A stretch of DNA of 5,650 bases. Source: CAJAQL01 sp964442965. Lineage in GTDB: Bacteria; Patescibacteriota; Minisyncoccia; UBA6257; 2-01-FULL-56-20. Where the stretch lies: positions 1 to 5,650 of the forward strand of contig CAYUBE010000035.1 in NCBI GenBank assembly GCA_964442965.1, written 5' to 3'. Shown here piece after piece: positions 1-4,498 of the stretch (the first letter of the stretch is position 1; each line of letters begins with the position of its first letter). The notes under the pieces were generated by a model, which had not been told where the DNA came from, searched no databases, and worked only from the letters and a program-made list of their open reading frames with translations. The position numbers were made by a program, and so were the translations under genes.

Positions 1-54
1 ATATTTGCAGGAACCTAACTCCCGAGGAGTCTCATATGTGCTGGACCAGTACAG
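1..54 (+). repeat. 54-bp terminal inverted repeat, left copy
   Basis: Positions 1-54 match the reverse complement of 5596-5649 without a mismatch. After a 4-base mismatch the identity resumes with TTGAC, the -35 box of a promoter, at the same distance in both copies. The repeat contains two dyads: ACTCC-CGA-GGAGT at 18-30 and an almost perfect palindrome around CTGGACCAG at 38-52. The second ends six bases before the -35 box. This is seen directly. The copies could be a multicopy promoter-upstream module, the ends of a mobile element, or a repeat at which the assembler stopped. No transposase is present. Confidence 0.9.
18..52 (+). promoter_or_regulatory. Two candidate operator dyads upstream of the operon promoter
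   Basis: ACTCC/GGAGT with a 3-base centre lies at 18-30. A 15-bp palindrome with one mismatched pair (GTGCTGG-A-CCAGTAC) lies at 38-52. The second sits directly upstream of the -35 box, where an activator or repressor dimer would bind. Both dyads occur again in the right-hand copy of the repeat, also ahead of a promoter. The regulator is unknown, and binding is inferred only from the symmetry and position. Confidence 0.4.
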
Positions 55-58
55 ACCG

Positions 59-88
59 TTGACAATCCGCTGCTTCTTCAGCTATAAT
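59..88 (+). promoter_or_regulatory. Consensus sigma-70 type promoter for the infA-rpsI operon
   Basis: TTGACA at 59-64 and TATAAT at 83-88 both match the consensus perfectly and are separated by 18 bases. Transcription should start near 94-97, giving a leader of roughly 70 nt before infA. No other convincing promoter is visible before the terminator at 4519, so this one probably drives all nine genes. The alpha subunit encoded here lacks its C-terminal domain, so help from an AT-rich UP element is not expected. Confidence 0.8.
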
Positions 89-136
89 CCCTTTGTCAGA
101 TGAACGTCACCACAGATAGCTCCACGGGTCGGAATC

Positions 137-156
137 GCATGACAATGCCTTTTTTT
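137..156 (+). terminator. Weak attenuator-like hairpin in the infA leader
   Basis: A short GCAT-GACA-ATGC stem-loop (137-148) is followed after one base by seven T residues (150-156), nine bases before the infA start. The stem has only 4 bp, so it is a marginal intrinsic terminator. It may be no more than an AT-rich leader. It is listed because a stem followed by a U-run just before the first gene of an operon is where attenuation would occur. Confidence 0.2.
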
Positions 157-164
157 ATTGCCAT

Positions 165-395
165 ATGAGGCCGCGACCTTATTCAGCGCCGTCGCCGACG
201 GCAAAGGATGGTCTCGTGATGGAAGCTCTTCCGAGCTTGGCGTTTCGGGTCAAGGTGAAAGACGTGGAGGGCGAGGTGCTCGGCTATCTTGCCGGCAAAA
301 TGAAGATGAACCATATTCGGGTTCTGCCCGGAGATCGCGTTCTTGTCGAGATGAGCCCCGACGGGAGAAGGGGAAGGATTATAAGAAGATTATAA
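165..395 (+). CDS. infA: Translation initiation factor IF-1
   Basis: The gene encodes a 76-residue S1/OB-fold protein. IF-1 binds the 30S ribosomal A site during initiation and works with IF-2 and IF-3. Recognisable IF-1 blocks are LPSLAFRVKV (about residues 22-31), GYLAGKMKMNHIRVLPGD (about 40-57) and the C-terminal SPDGRRGRIIRR, which match the family core of roughly 70 residues. The N-terminus is about five residues longer than E. coli IF-1 and is Pro-rich (RPRPYSAPSP), without the usual MAKED-like start. ATG 165 is the first in-frame ATG. GTG 216 and ATG 219 are in frame but would remove the first beta strand. No Shine-Dalgarno precedes it; the upstream bases are T-rich. It is the first gene of the operon, after the promoter at 59-88, and a 7-bp repeat array follows its stop. 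Confidence 0.93.
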   Translation: MRPRPYSAPSPTAKDGLVMEALPSLAFRVKVKDVEGEVLGYLAGKMKMNHIRVLPGDRVLVEMSPDGRRGRIIRRL

Positions 396-400
396 ATACT

Positions 401-488
401 AGCGATTAGCAATGAGCGATTAGCGATTAAAATAATCACTAATTTCTAGAAACCTAATCGCTCACCACCAATCGCTAATCACTCATTA
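401..488 (+). repeat. Inverted heptamer array between infA and rpmJ (7-bp class)
   Basis: The left arm has four 7-bp units at 401-428 (AGCGATT, AGCAATG, AGCGATT, AGCGATT). The right arm has five units in the complementary sense at 454-488 (CTAATCG, CTCACCA, CCAATCG, CTAATCA, CTCATTA). The spacer is 25 bases. Perfect pairings include GAGCGATTAG (414-423) with CTAATCGCTC (454-463), or alternatively GATTAGCGATT (418-428) with AATCGCTAATC (470-480). The hairpin can therefore slip by register. The right arm ends two bases before the rpmJ ATG. Confidence 0.85.
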
Positions 489-490
489 TT

Positions 491-604
491 ATGAAAGTCC
501 GCAGCTCAGTAAAGAAAATTTGCGCCAAATGCCAGATCGTAAAACGAAACGGCAGAATTTATGTTGTTTGTAAAACACCAAAGCATAAACAGCGACAAGG
601 CTAA
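491..604 (+). CDS. rpmJ: 50S ribosomal protein L36 (zinc-ribbon form)
   Basis: This 37-residue protein reads MKVRSSVKKICAKC at its start and ends KHKQRQG, the conserved L36 ends. L36 is the smallest protein of the 50S subunit and binds 23S rRNA late in assembly. The zinc-binding set is intact: Cys11, Cys14, Cys27 and His32. It is thus the C+ paralogue type, which needs zinc. Full length for the family is 37-38 residues. It lies between infA and rpsM as in many bacterial alpha operons. Only 12 bases separate its stop from rpsM, with no repeat array in that gap. The start is preceded by the right arm of the heptamer array (CATTATT) and has no Shine-Dalgarno. Confidence 0.97.
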   Translation: MKVRSSVKKICAKCQIVKRNGRIYVVCKTPKHKQRQG

Positions 605-616
605 TCTTAAAATCCC

Positions 617-1000
617 ATGCGTATCTTCGGCGTCAACATTCCTGATAGTAAGAGAATTGAAGCGGCGTTGCCGTACCTTTACGGTATCGGCTCATCCCTC
701 AGCAAAAAAATACTTGCAGAAATAAAGATTGATCCCAATAAGCGGGCGAAGGATATGACGGCGGAGGAAATTTTAAAAATTCAGAATTTCATCGAAAAGA
801 GCTATCCGGTGGAAGGAGATTTGCGCCAGCGAGTACGCGGCAATATCGGCCGATTGAAAGATTTACAGACCTATCGCGGCATGCGGCATGCGCGTAAATT
901 GCCGGTTCATGGACAGCGGACGAAAACAAATTCCCGGACCGTGCGCGGCAATGTAAGAAAGACGGCTGGTAGCGGAAAGAGAAAGGTTGATTTGAAGTAA
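617..1000 (+). CDS. rpsM: 30S ribosomal protein S13
   Basis: This 127-residue protein has the S13 features in order: an N-terminal FGVNIPDSKR block (about 4-13), the helix-two-turn-helix region with YGIGSSLSKKIL (22-33), and the C-terminal signature YRGMRHARKLPVHGQRTKTNSRT split over residues 86-108, then a basic tail. S13 sits in the 30S head, contacts the P-site tRNA through its tail, and forms bridges B1a/B1b with the 50S subunit. The length is slightly above E. coli (118). The start follows MRIFGVNIP without the usual MA before R, as expected for a full N-terminus. The 20 bases upstream have no Shine-Dalgarno at useful spacing. The stop codon TAA abuts the 8-bp array that separates it from rpsK. 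I saw no S4-binding pseudoknot like that at the E. coli rpsM start. Confidence 0.98.
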   Translation: MRIFGVNIPDSKRIEAALPYLYGIGSSLSKKILAEIKIDPNKRAKDMTAEEILKIQNFIEKSYPVEGDLRQRVRGNIGRLKDLQTYRGMRHARKLPVHGQRTKTNSRTVRGNVRKTAGSGKRKVDLK

Positions 1001-1001
1001 T

Positions 1002-1073
1002 GTTCTAATGATGCAGTGTTCTAATGTAATAGGACACTGCAACAATTACAACACTCTAACACTAAAACATTTA
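1002..1073 (+). repeat. Inverted octamer array between rpsM and rpsK (8-bp class)
   Basis: Units of 8 bp run from two bases after the rpsM TAA: GTTCTAAT (1002-1009), GATGCAGT, GTTCTAAT (1018-1025), GTAATAGG. They are followed by a right arm in the opposite sense: ACACTGCA (1034-1041), ACAATTAC, AACACTCT, AACACTAA, AACATTTA (1066-1073). TGCAGTGT (1012-1019) pairs perfectly with ACACTGCA (1034-1041). Pairing of the outer units is imperfect. Five bases separate the array from the rpsK ATG. Confidence 0.8.
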
Positions 1074-1078
1074 ATTCC

Positions 1079-1528
1079 ATGGGAAAGAAAAAAGTTACCA
1101 CTCAATCGAACGAAGAAGCGCTGAAAGACGCTGCGGCGGTTGACGCTGCCGTTGCAAAAGCCGGCGGTAAGAAATCGAAGAGGGTTGAAAAGGGAAGGGT
1201 TTACATCAATGCCTCGTATAACAATACCGTAATCACGGTGACCGACGTAACGGGCAATGTGCTGGCGTGGGCTTCGGCGGGTTCTCTTGGTTTTTCAGGA
1301 CCAAAGAAAGCAACGCCGTTCGCCTCATCGAAAGTCATTGCGGCACTCGTCGAAAAGATCCAGTCGACCGGTCCGAAGGAGGTTGATGTCATCGTGAAAG
1401 GCATCGGTAGCGGCAGGGATTCGGCGATTCGGGCGCTCATCACGGAAGGATTCATTCTTAATTCAATCAAGGACGTGACGCCAGTTCCGCACAATGGTCC
1501 GCGCCCGCCAAAAGTAAGACGAGTGTAG
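1079..1528 (+). CDS. rpsK: 30S ribosomal protein S11
   Basis: This 149-residue protein lines the 30S platform near the mRNA exit and the E site. The S11 core begins at about residue 39 with GRVYINASYNNT, continues with TVTDVTGNVLAWASAGSLGFSG and GIGSGRDSAIRAL, and ends with DVTPVPHNGPRPPKVRRV, the diagnostic C-terminus. The core is complete. The N-terminal extension (about residues 1-38) is some 20 residues longer than in E. coli, rich in Ala and Lys, and probably unstructured. No later in-frame Met lies before the core, so ATG 1079 is the likely start. The stop TAG (1526-1528) shares its last two bases with the first unit of the next heptamer array. No Shine-Dalgarno is present; the start context is TTAATTCC-ATG. 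Confidence 0.98.
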   Translation: MGKKKVTTQSNEEALKDAAAVDAAVAKAGGKKSKRVEKGRVYINASYNNTVITVTDVTGNVLAWASAGSLGFSGPKKATPFASSKVIAALVEKIQSTGPKEVDVIVKGIGSGRDSAIRALITEGFILNSIKDVTPVPHNGPRPPKVRRV

Positions 1529-1655
1529 CCACTAGCGACTAGGGTCTAGCCATTAGGGCCCAAAAACTTGCTAATTTTTATTGAATCTTCTATTCTATAA
1601 CCCATCTTCAAAAAATTTCACTAGTGGCTAACCACTAGCGGCTAATCCCTAATTA
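1527..1655 (+). repeat. Inverted heptamer array between rpsK and rpsD (7-bp class)
   Basis: The left arm has five exact 7-base steps at 1527-1561: AGCCACT, AGCGACT, AGGGTCT, AGCCATT, AGGGCCC. The right arm has five at 1621-1655: CTAGTGG, CTAACCA, CTAGCGG, CTAATCC, CTAATTA. AGCCACTAG (1527-1535) pairs perfectly with CTAGTGGCT (1621-1629). The 59-base spacer (1562-1620) is AT-rich with no recognisable gene. The left arm overlaps the rpsK stop codon, and two bases separate the right arm from the rpsD ATG. Confidence 0.87.
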
Positions 1656-1657
1656 CC

Positions 1658-2275
1658 ATGCTTGGCCCTAAAGAAAAAAGAGAACGCGCGCTTGGTATGT
1701 CCCTTGGTCTCAAGGGTGAGCGTGGCATGTCGCCGAAATCGGCATTGCTCCGCAAGCCGTACCGGCCTGGCGTGCACGGTCCGAAATCACGCCCGCGGAC
1801 ACTCTCGGAATTCGGGCTTCAGCTTCGGGAAAAGAGCAAATTCAAACTGACGTACGGCGTGGATGAACGGAACCTGCGTCGCCTGTTCGGTATTGCCGCC
1901 GCAGAACGGGGGGCGAATGGCGCGAAGCTGATAGAGCTTCTGGAGTTGCGTCTTGATAATATAGCGTTTCGCCTGGGTTTTGCGCCGACGCGCCTCGCCG
2001 CGCGGCAGCTCGTTTTGCAAGGTCATATTCAGGTGAATGGCAAAAAGGTCGTTTCGCCAGGTTATGAAGTGCGCGTGGGCGATCGTGTCGCGGCGCGCGA
2101 GGGATCGAAGAAAAAAGGCATGCTTGATAAGCGTAAGGAACTTTTAAAAAAATACAACGTGCCCGCGTGGCTCAGGCTCGACGGCGAGAAGATCGAAGGC
2201 GAGGTGCTTTCGCTTCCTGCGGATGTTGAGATGCCGTTTGAAATTAATCTATTAGTCGAATCATTTAGTAAATAA
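1658..2275 (+). CDS. rpsD: 30S ribosomal protein S4
   Basis: This 205-residue protein is a primary 16S rRNA binder that nucleates 30S body assembly and, with S3 and S5, shapes the mRNA entry channel. Visible family blocks are RKPYRPGVHGPKSRPRTLSE (about 32-51), FGLQLREKSKFKLTYGV (52-68), LLELRLDNIAFRLGF (94-108), the S4/alpha-L RNA-binding domain TRLAARQLVLQGHIQVNGKKV (111-131), and the C-terminal NLLVESFSK. No cysteine zinc cluster is present. The N-terminus starts at LGPK and lacks the usual MARY-type first residues; an in-frame TAA lies 12 bases upstream, so a longer ATG start is impossible. In E. coli S4 represses its own operon. No target for that is evident here. Confidence 0.98.
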   Translation: MLGPKEKRERALGMSLGLKGERGMSPKSALLRKPYRPGVHGPKSRPRTLSEFGLQLREKSKFKLTYGVDERNLRRLFGIAAAERGANGAKLIELLELRLDNIAFRLGFAPTRLAARQLVLQGHIQVNGKKVVSPGYEVRVGDRVAAREGSKKKGMLDKRKELLKKYNVPAWLRLDGEKIEGEVLSLPADVEMPFEINLLVESFSK

Positions 2276-2277
2276 AA

Positions 2278-2359
2278 GTTGTAAGGTTTTAATGTTGTAA
2301 TGTCCTAATGCAAAAGATCACTACAACATTACATCGCCACAACATTAAAACATTATTTT
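2278..2359 (+). repeat. Inverted octamer array between rpsD and rpoA (8-bp class)
   Basis: The left arm is GTTGTAAG, GTTTTAAT, GTTGTAAT, GTCCTAAT at 2278-2309. The right arm is ACTACAAC, ATTACATC, GCCACAAC, ATTAAAAC and a degenerate fifth unit at 2320-2359. The strongest pairing is GTTTTAATGTTGT (2286-2298) with ACAACATTAAAAC (2339-2351), 13 bp without mismatch. A competing register pairs TAATGTTGTA (2290-2299) with TACAACATTA (2322-2331), 10 bp. The array starts two bases after the rpsD stop and ends four bases before the rpoA ATG. Confidence 0.87.
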
Positions 2360-2363
2360 AATC

Positions 2364-3131
2364 ATGGAATATTCACATTTAAGTTCAACTGTTTCCATAA
2401 AGACCGTTTCCGAAGACGTGAAGGACGGCGTTTTCGAAGTAGAAGGCCTGTTTGCGGGTTACGGTCTCACGCTCGGAACCGCCTTGCGCCGCGCCTTGCT
2501 TTCATCGCTTCCGGGTGCTGCTGCGACGGAGATAAAGATCAAAGGAGTGTCACATGAGTTTTCGACATTGCCGGGATTGAAGGAAGATATTGTTGAGCTC
2601 GCGCTCAATTTCAAAAAATTGCGCTTCCGGCTGGAAGTTGATGAGCCACAGGTCCTTTCGCTCAAGGTGAAGGGCGAACGGGTCGTCACGGCGGAGGATA
2701 TCGTACTTAACTCGGAAGTGGAACTTGCGAATCCCAAGGAAGTCATCGGAACATTGACCGCGAAGGACGCCGAGCTTGATATTGAGATCAAAGTGGAACG
2801 CGGCCTCGGATATGTTCCGGCTGAAGCAAGGACGAGCGAAGGACGGCTGCCGATCGGCACCATTGCGCTTGATGCCATCTTCACGCCGGTCCAGCACGTG
2901 AATTTCGTCGTTGAAGATATGCGTGTCGGCGACCGGACGGACTACAACCGTTTGCGGCTTGAGATTGGAACTGATGGCACGGTCAGTCCTTCGGGAGCGT
3001 TGCATAAGGCGGCAAACATTTTGAAAGACCACTTCGAGAAAGCCTCCTTGGTTACCGTACAGGAATTTGATCTTCCGAAAGGCGGCGAGGAACCAAAGAA
3101 GAAAACGAAAAAGAAAACCACTAGTAATTAG
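2364..3131 (+). CDS. rpoA: RNA polymerase alpha subunit lacking the C-terminal domain
   Basis: This 255-residue protein dimerises and scaffolds assembly of the core RNA polymerase. The N-terminal domain is complete: the dimerisation block GYGLTLGTALRRALLSSLPG (32-51), STLPGLKEDIVELALNFK (67-84), ERGLGYVPA (145-153), TPVQHVNFVVED (174-185) and RTDYNRLRLEIGTDG (191-205). After about residue 235 only a Lys-rich tail remains (KGGEEPKKKTKKKTTSN). The helix-hairpin-helix C-terminal domain found in most bacteria (E. coli alpha is 329 residues) is missing. The 76 bases to rplQ contain only a heptamer array, so this is not a nearby frameshift. The last codons and stop are part of the array's first unit. 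Activators that contact this domain, and UP elements, could not act in the usual way. Confidence 0.98.
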   Translation: MEYSHLSSTVSIKTVSEDVKDGVFEVEGLFAGYGLTLGTALRRALLSSLPGAAATEIKIKGVSHEFSTLPGLKEDIVELALNFKKLRFRLEVDEPQVLSLKVKGERVVTAEDIVLNSEVELANPKEVIGTLTAKDAELDIEIKVERGLGYVPAEARTSEGRLPIGTIALDAIFTPVQHVNFVVEDMRVGDRTDYNRLRLEIGTDGTVSPSGALHKAANILKDHFEKASLVTVQEFDLPKGGEEPKKKTKKKTTSN

Positions 3132-3205
3132 CCACGAGCCACTAGTGACCAGGGTAAAAGAAAAAAATTTCTAGTGGCTAGACCCCAGTGGCCAAACCCT
3201 AACTA
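3123..3205 (+). repeat. Inverted heptamer array between rpoA and rplQ (7-bp class)
   Basis: The left arm is AGTAATT, AGCCACG, AGCCACT, AGTGACC, AGGGTAA (3123-3157). The right arm is CTAGTGG, CTAGACC, CCAGTGG, CCAAACC, CTAACTA (3171-3205). AGCCACTAG (3137-3145) pairs perfectly with CTAGTGGCT (3171-3179), the same 9-bp pairing seen between rpsK and rpsD. The A-rich loop is 13 bases. The left arm overlaps the rpoA C-terminus: the final Ser, Asn and stop codons fall in its first units. Two bases separate the right arm from the rplQ ATG. Confidence 0.87.
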
Positions 3206-3207
3206 TC

Positions 3208-3561
3208 ATGCGTCATTTAAAGGAAGGAAGAAAATTCAATCGTTTGCGAGGAGACCGCATTTCTTTTTTGCGGAATTTGGCGAACGACGTGATACGTGCC
3301 GAGAAGATTGAAACGACCGAAGCGCGCGCGAAGGCAGTGCGCCCGATCGTGGAAAAGCTTGTTACGTTTGCGAAGAAGAATGATCTCGCGAGCCGACGGC
3401 TCATCTCGAGCCGCGTTCAGAACCAGCGTATTACGAAAAAGCTTTGCGACGATCTCGGGCCGCGCTATGCCGAACGAAAAGGAGGATACCTCCGCATCGT
3501 AAAACTACAAAAGGCTCGTAAGCGTGATGGAGTCACCATGGCGCGCGTCGAATTTGTATAA
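3208..3561 (+). CDS. rplQ: 50S ribosomal protein L17
   Basis: This 117-residue protein lies near the peptide exit tunnel side of the 50S subunit. The signature MRHLKEGRKFNRLRGDR (1-17) matches the L17 N-terminus. RNLANDVIRAEKIETTEARAK (22-42), LGPRYAERKGGYLRI (83-97) and the terminal MARVEFV are also typical. The length is close to E. coli L17 (127). The Met at 3208 is the canonical start. Its position after rpoA is the standard order. Only five bases separate its stop from rplM, and that gap has no array and no Shine-Dalgarno, so rplM translation is probably coupled to rplQ. Confidence 0.97.
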   Translation: MRHLKEGRKFNRLRGDRISFLRNLANDVIRAEKIETTEARAKAVRPIVEKLVTFAKKNDLASRRLISSRVQNQRITKKLCDDLGPRYAERKGGYLRIVKLQKARKRDGVTMARVEFV

Positions 3562-3566
3562 CAACC

Positions 3567-3935
3567 ATGGATTATCATATTGATGCAAAGAATAGAATAT
3601 TGGGCCGCGTGGCATCCGACATCGCTCTCATTTTGCAGGGAAAGAAACATGCGACGTATGAACCGAACCGAGTAGGCAAGGACCGCGTTTTCGTGAAGAA
3701 CTACGGCGAGGTTGCGGTGACCGGCAAGAAGCTCGTGCAAAAAGTATATTACCATCACACGGGTTACGTCGGCCACTTGAAGGAAACGCGGCTTGAAGAG
3801 CGGCTCGCGAAAAACCCGAAGCAGGCGATCCGCGAGGCGGTCCGCAAGATGCTTCCTAAGAATTTTTTGAATCAGCGGAGATTGAAAAATCTGATCTTTG
3901 TCGAAAAGGAAAAGGAAACGAATAAAACAGCCTGA
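3567..3935 (+). CDS. rplM: 50S ribosomal protein L13
   Basis: This 122-residue protein is an early-assembly 50S protein that binds 23S rRNA. The L13 core is clear: VTGKKLVQKVYYHHTGYVGHLK (51-72, with the invariant YYHHTG), NPKQAIREAVRKMLPKN (83-99) and RRLKNLIFV (104-112). It is about 20 residues shorter than E. coli L13 (142). It lacks most of the N-terminal lead before the first beta strand and ends in a charged tail. The N-terminal MDYHIDAKNRILGRVAS aligns with the strand that starts near residue 16 in E. coli. The stop is TGA, and an octamer array follows three bases later. The L13-S9 pair is a conserved two-gene unit here joined to the alpha operon. Confidence 0.97.
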   Translation: MDYHIDAKNRILGRVASDIALILQGKKHATYEPNRVGKDRVFVKNYGEVAVTGKKLVQKVYYHHTGYVGHLKETRLEERLAKNPKQAIREAVRKMLPKNFLNQRRLKNLIFVEKEKETNKTA

Positions 3936-3937
3936 AT

Positions 3938-4004
3938 GTTGTAGTGTTCTAGTGTTCTAGTGTAAAATACCCTCGCATCGTTACAACCTTACAATATTTA
4001 GAAC
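3938..4004 (+). repeat. Inverted octamer array between rplM and rpsI (8-bp class)
   Basis: The left arm is GTTGTAGT, GTTCTAGT, GTTCTAGT, GTAAAATA (3938-3969). The right arm is GTTACAAC, CTTACAAT and ATTTAGAAC (3980-4004; the last is nine bases). GTTGTA can pair with TACAAC (3982-3987), and either GTTCTA with TAGAAC (3999-4004). Pairing is weaker than in the rpsD-rpoA array. The bases 4005-4018 before the rpsI ATG are AT-rich and lack a Shine-Dalgarno. Confidence 0.78.
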
Positions 4005-4018
4005 AGTTTAAATCAATC

Positions 4019-4495
4019 ATGCCAGAAATCGTAAAAAAACCAGCAGTAAAGCGTACGCCCGTTGCGCATGCTTCGAAGGAACATAAAGCATCCGTGCCGA
4101 AGGCGGGCGGCAAGTATGTTGAAGCCGTCGGTCGCCGGAAGACGTCGATTGCCCGTGTTCGCGTTATGAAGGGGAGCGGTAAAGTAATCGTAAACGACAA
4201 GGACGCAAAACAGTATTTCCCGCTCGCCCGCCTCGTTGCCGATGCCATTGCACCTCTCACGAGCCTCAAGATCGCAGGGGAGTGGGATGTGAGCGCAAAA
4301 GTATCAGGCGGCGGCATTCATGCACAGGCCGGAGCGGTCCGCCTTGGCGTCGCCCGCGCGCTCGTGAAACAGGACGCAGAATTGAAGAAGCGCCTACGGG
4401 TCTTTGGATTCATGACCCGCGATTCCCGCGCTGTGGAACGCAAGAAGTACGGCAAAAAGAAAGCCCGCCGGTCCCCGCAGTGGGCTAAACGCTAA
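4019..4495 (+). CDS. rpsI: 30S ribosomal protein S9
   Basis: This 158-residue protein of the 30S head has a C-terminal tail that reaches the P-site tRNA. The family core starts at about residue 33 with YVEAVGRRKTSIARVRV and continues with GSGKVIVND, VSGGGIHAQAGAVRLGVARAL (about 94-114), FMTRDSRAVERKKYGKKKARR, and ends in SPQWAKR. The usual terminal QFSKR is thus QWAKR, with the invariant final Lys-Arg kept. A Lys/Ala/Pro-rich N-terminal extension of about 27 residues precedes the core; E. coli S9 has 130 residues. The start at 4019 follows the octamer array. It is the last gene of the operon; a strong terminator begins 23 bases after its stop. Confidence 0.97.
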   Translation: MPEIVKKPAVKRTPVAHASKEHKASVPKAGGKYVEAVGRRKTSIARVRVMKGSGKVIVNDKDAKQYFPLARLVADAIAPLTSLKIAGEWDVSAKVSGGGIHAQAGAVRLGVARALVKQDAELKKRLRVFGFMTRDSRAVERKKYGKKKARRSPQWAKR

Positions 4496-4498
4496 ATA

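Noticed and set aside
90..164. Riboswitch or S4-type autoregulatory pseudoknot in the operon leader
   Set aside because: Only weak short stems (TTGTCA with TGACAA, and a 4-bp hairpin) can be drawn; nothing matches a known class.
398..490. The tandem units might be a CRISPR array
   Set aside because: Units are 7 or 8 bp, adjacent without spacers and inverted around a loop; no cas genes are present.
1201..3032. Long minus-strand open frames opposite rpsK, rpsD and rpoA
   Set aside because: They are antisense shadows of clearly recognised genes and show no family features or start signals.
3132..3207. Frameshifted remnant of the alpha C-terminal domain
   Set aside because: The gap is 76 bases and entirely array sequence; no helix-hairpin-helix residues appear in any frame.
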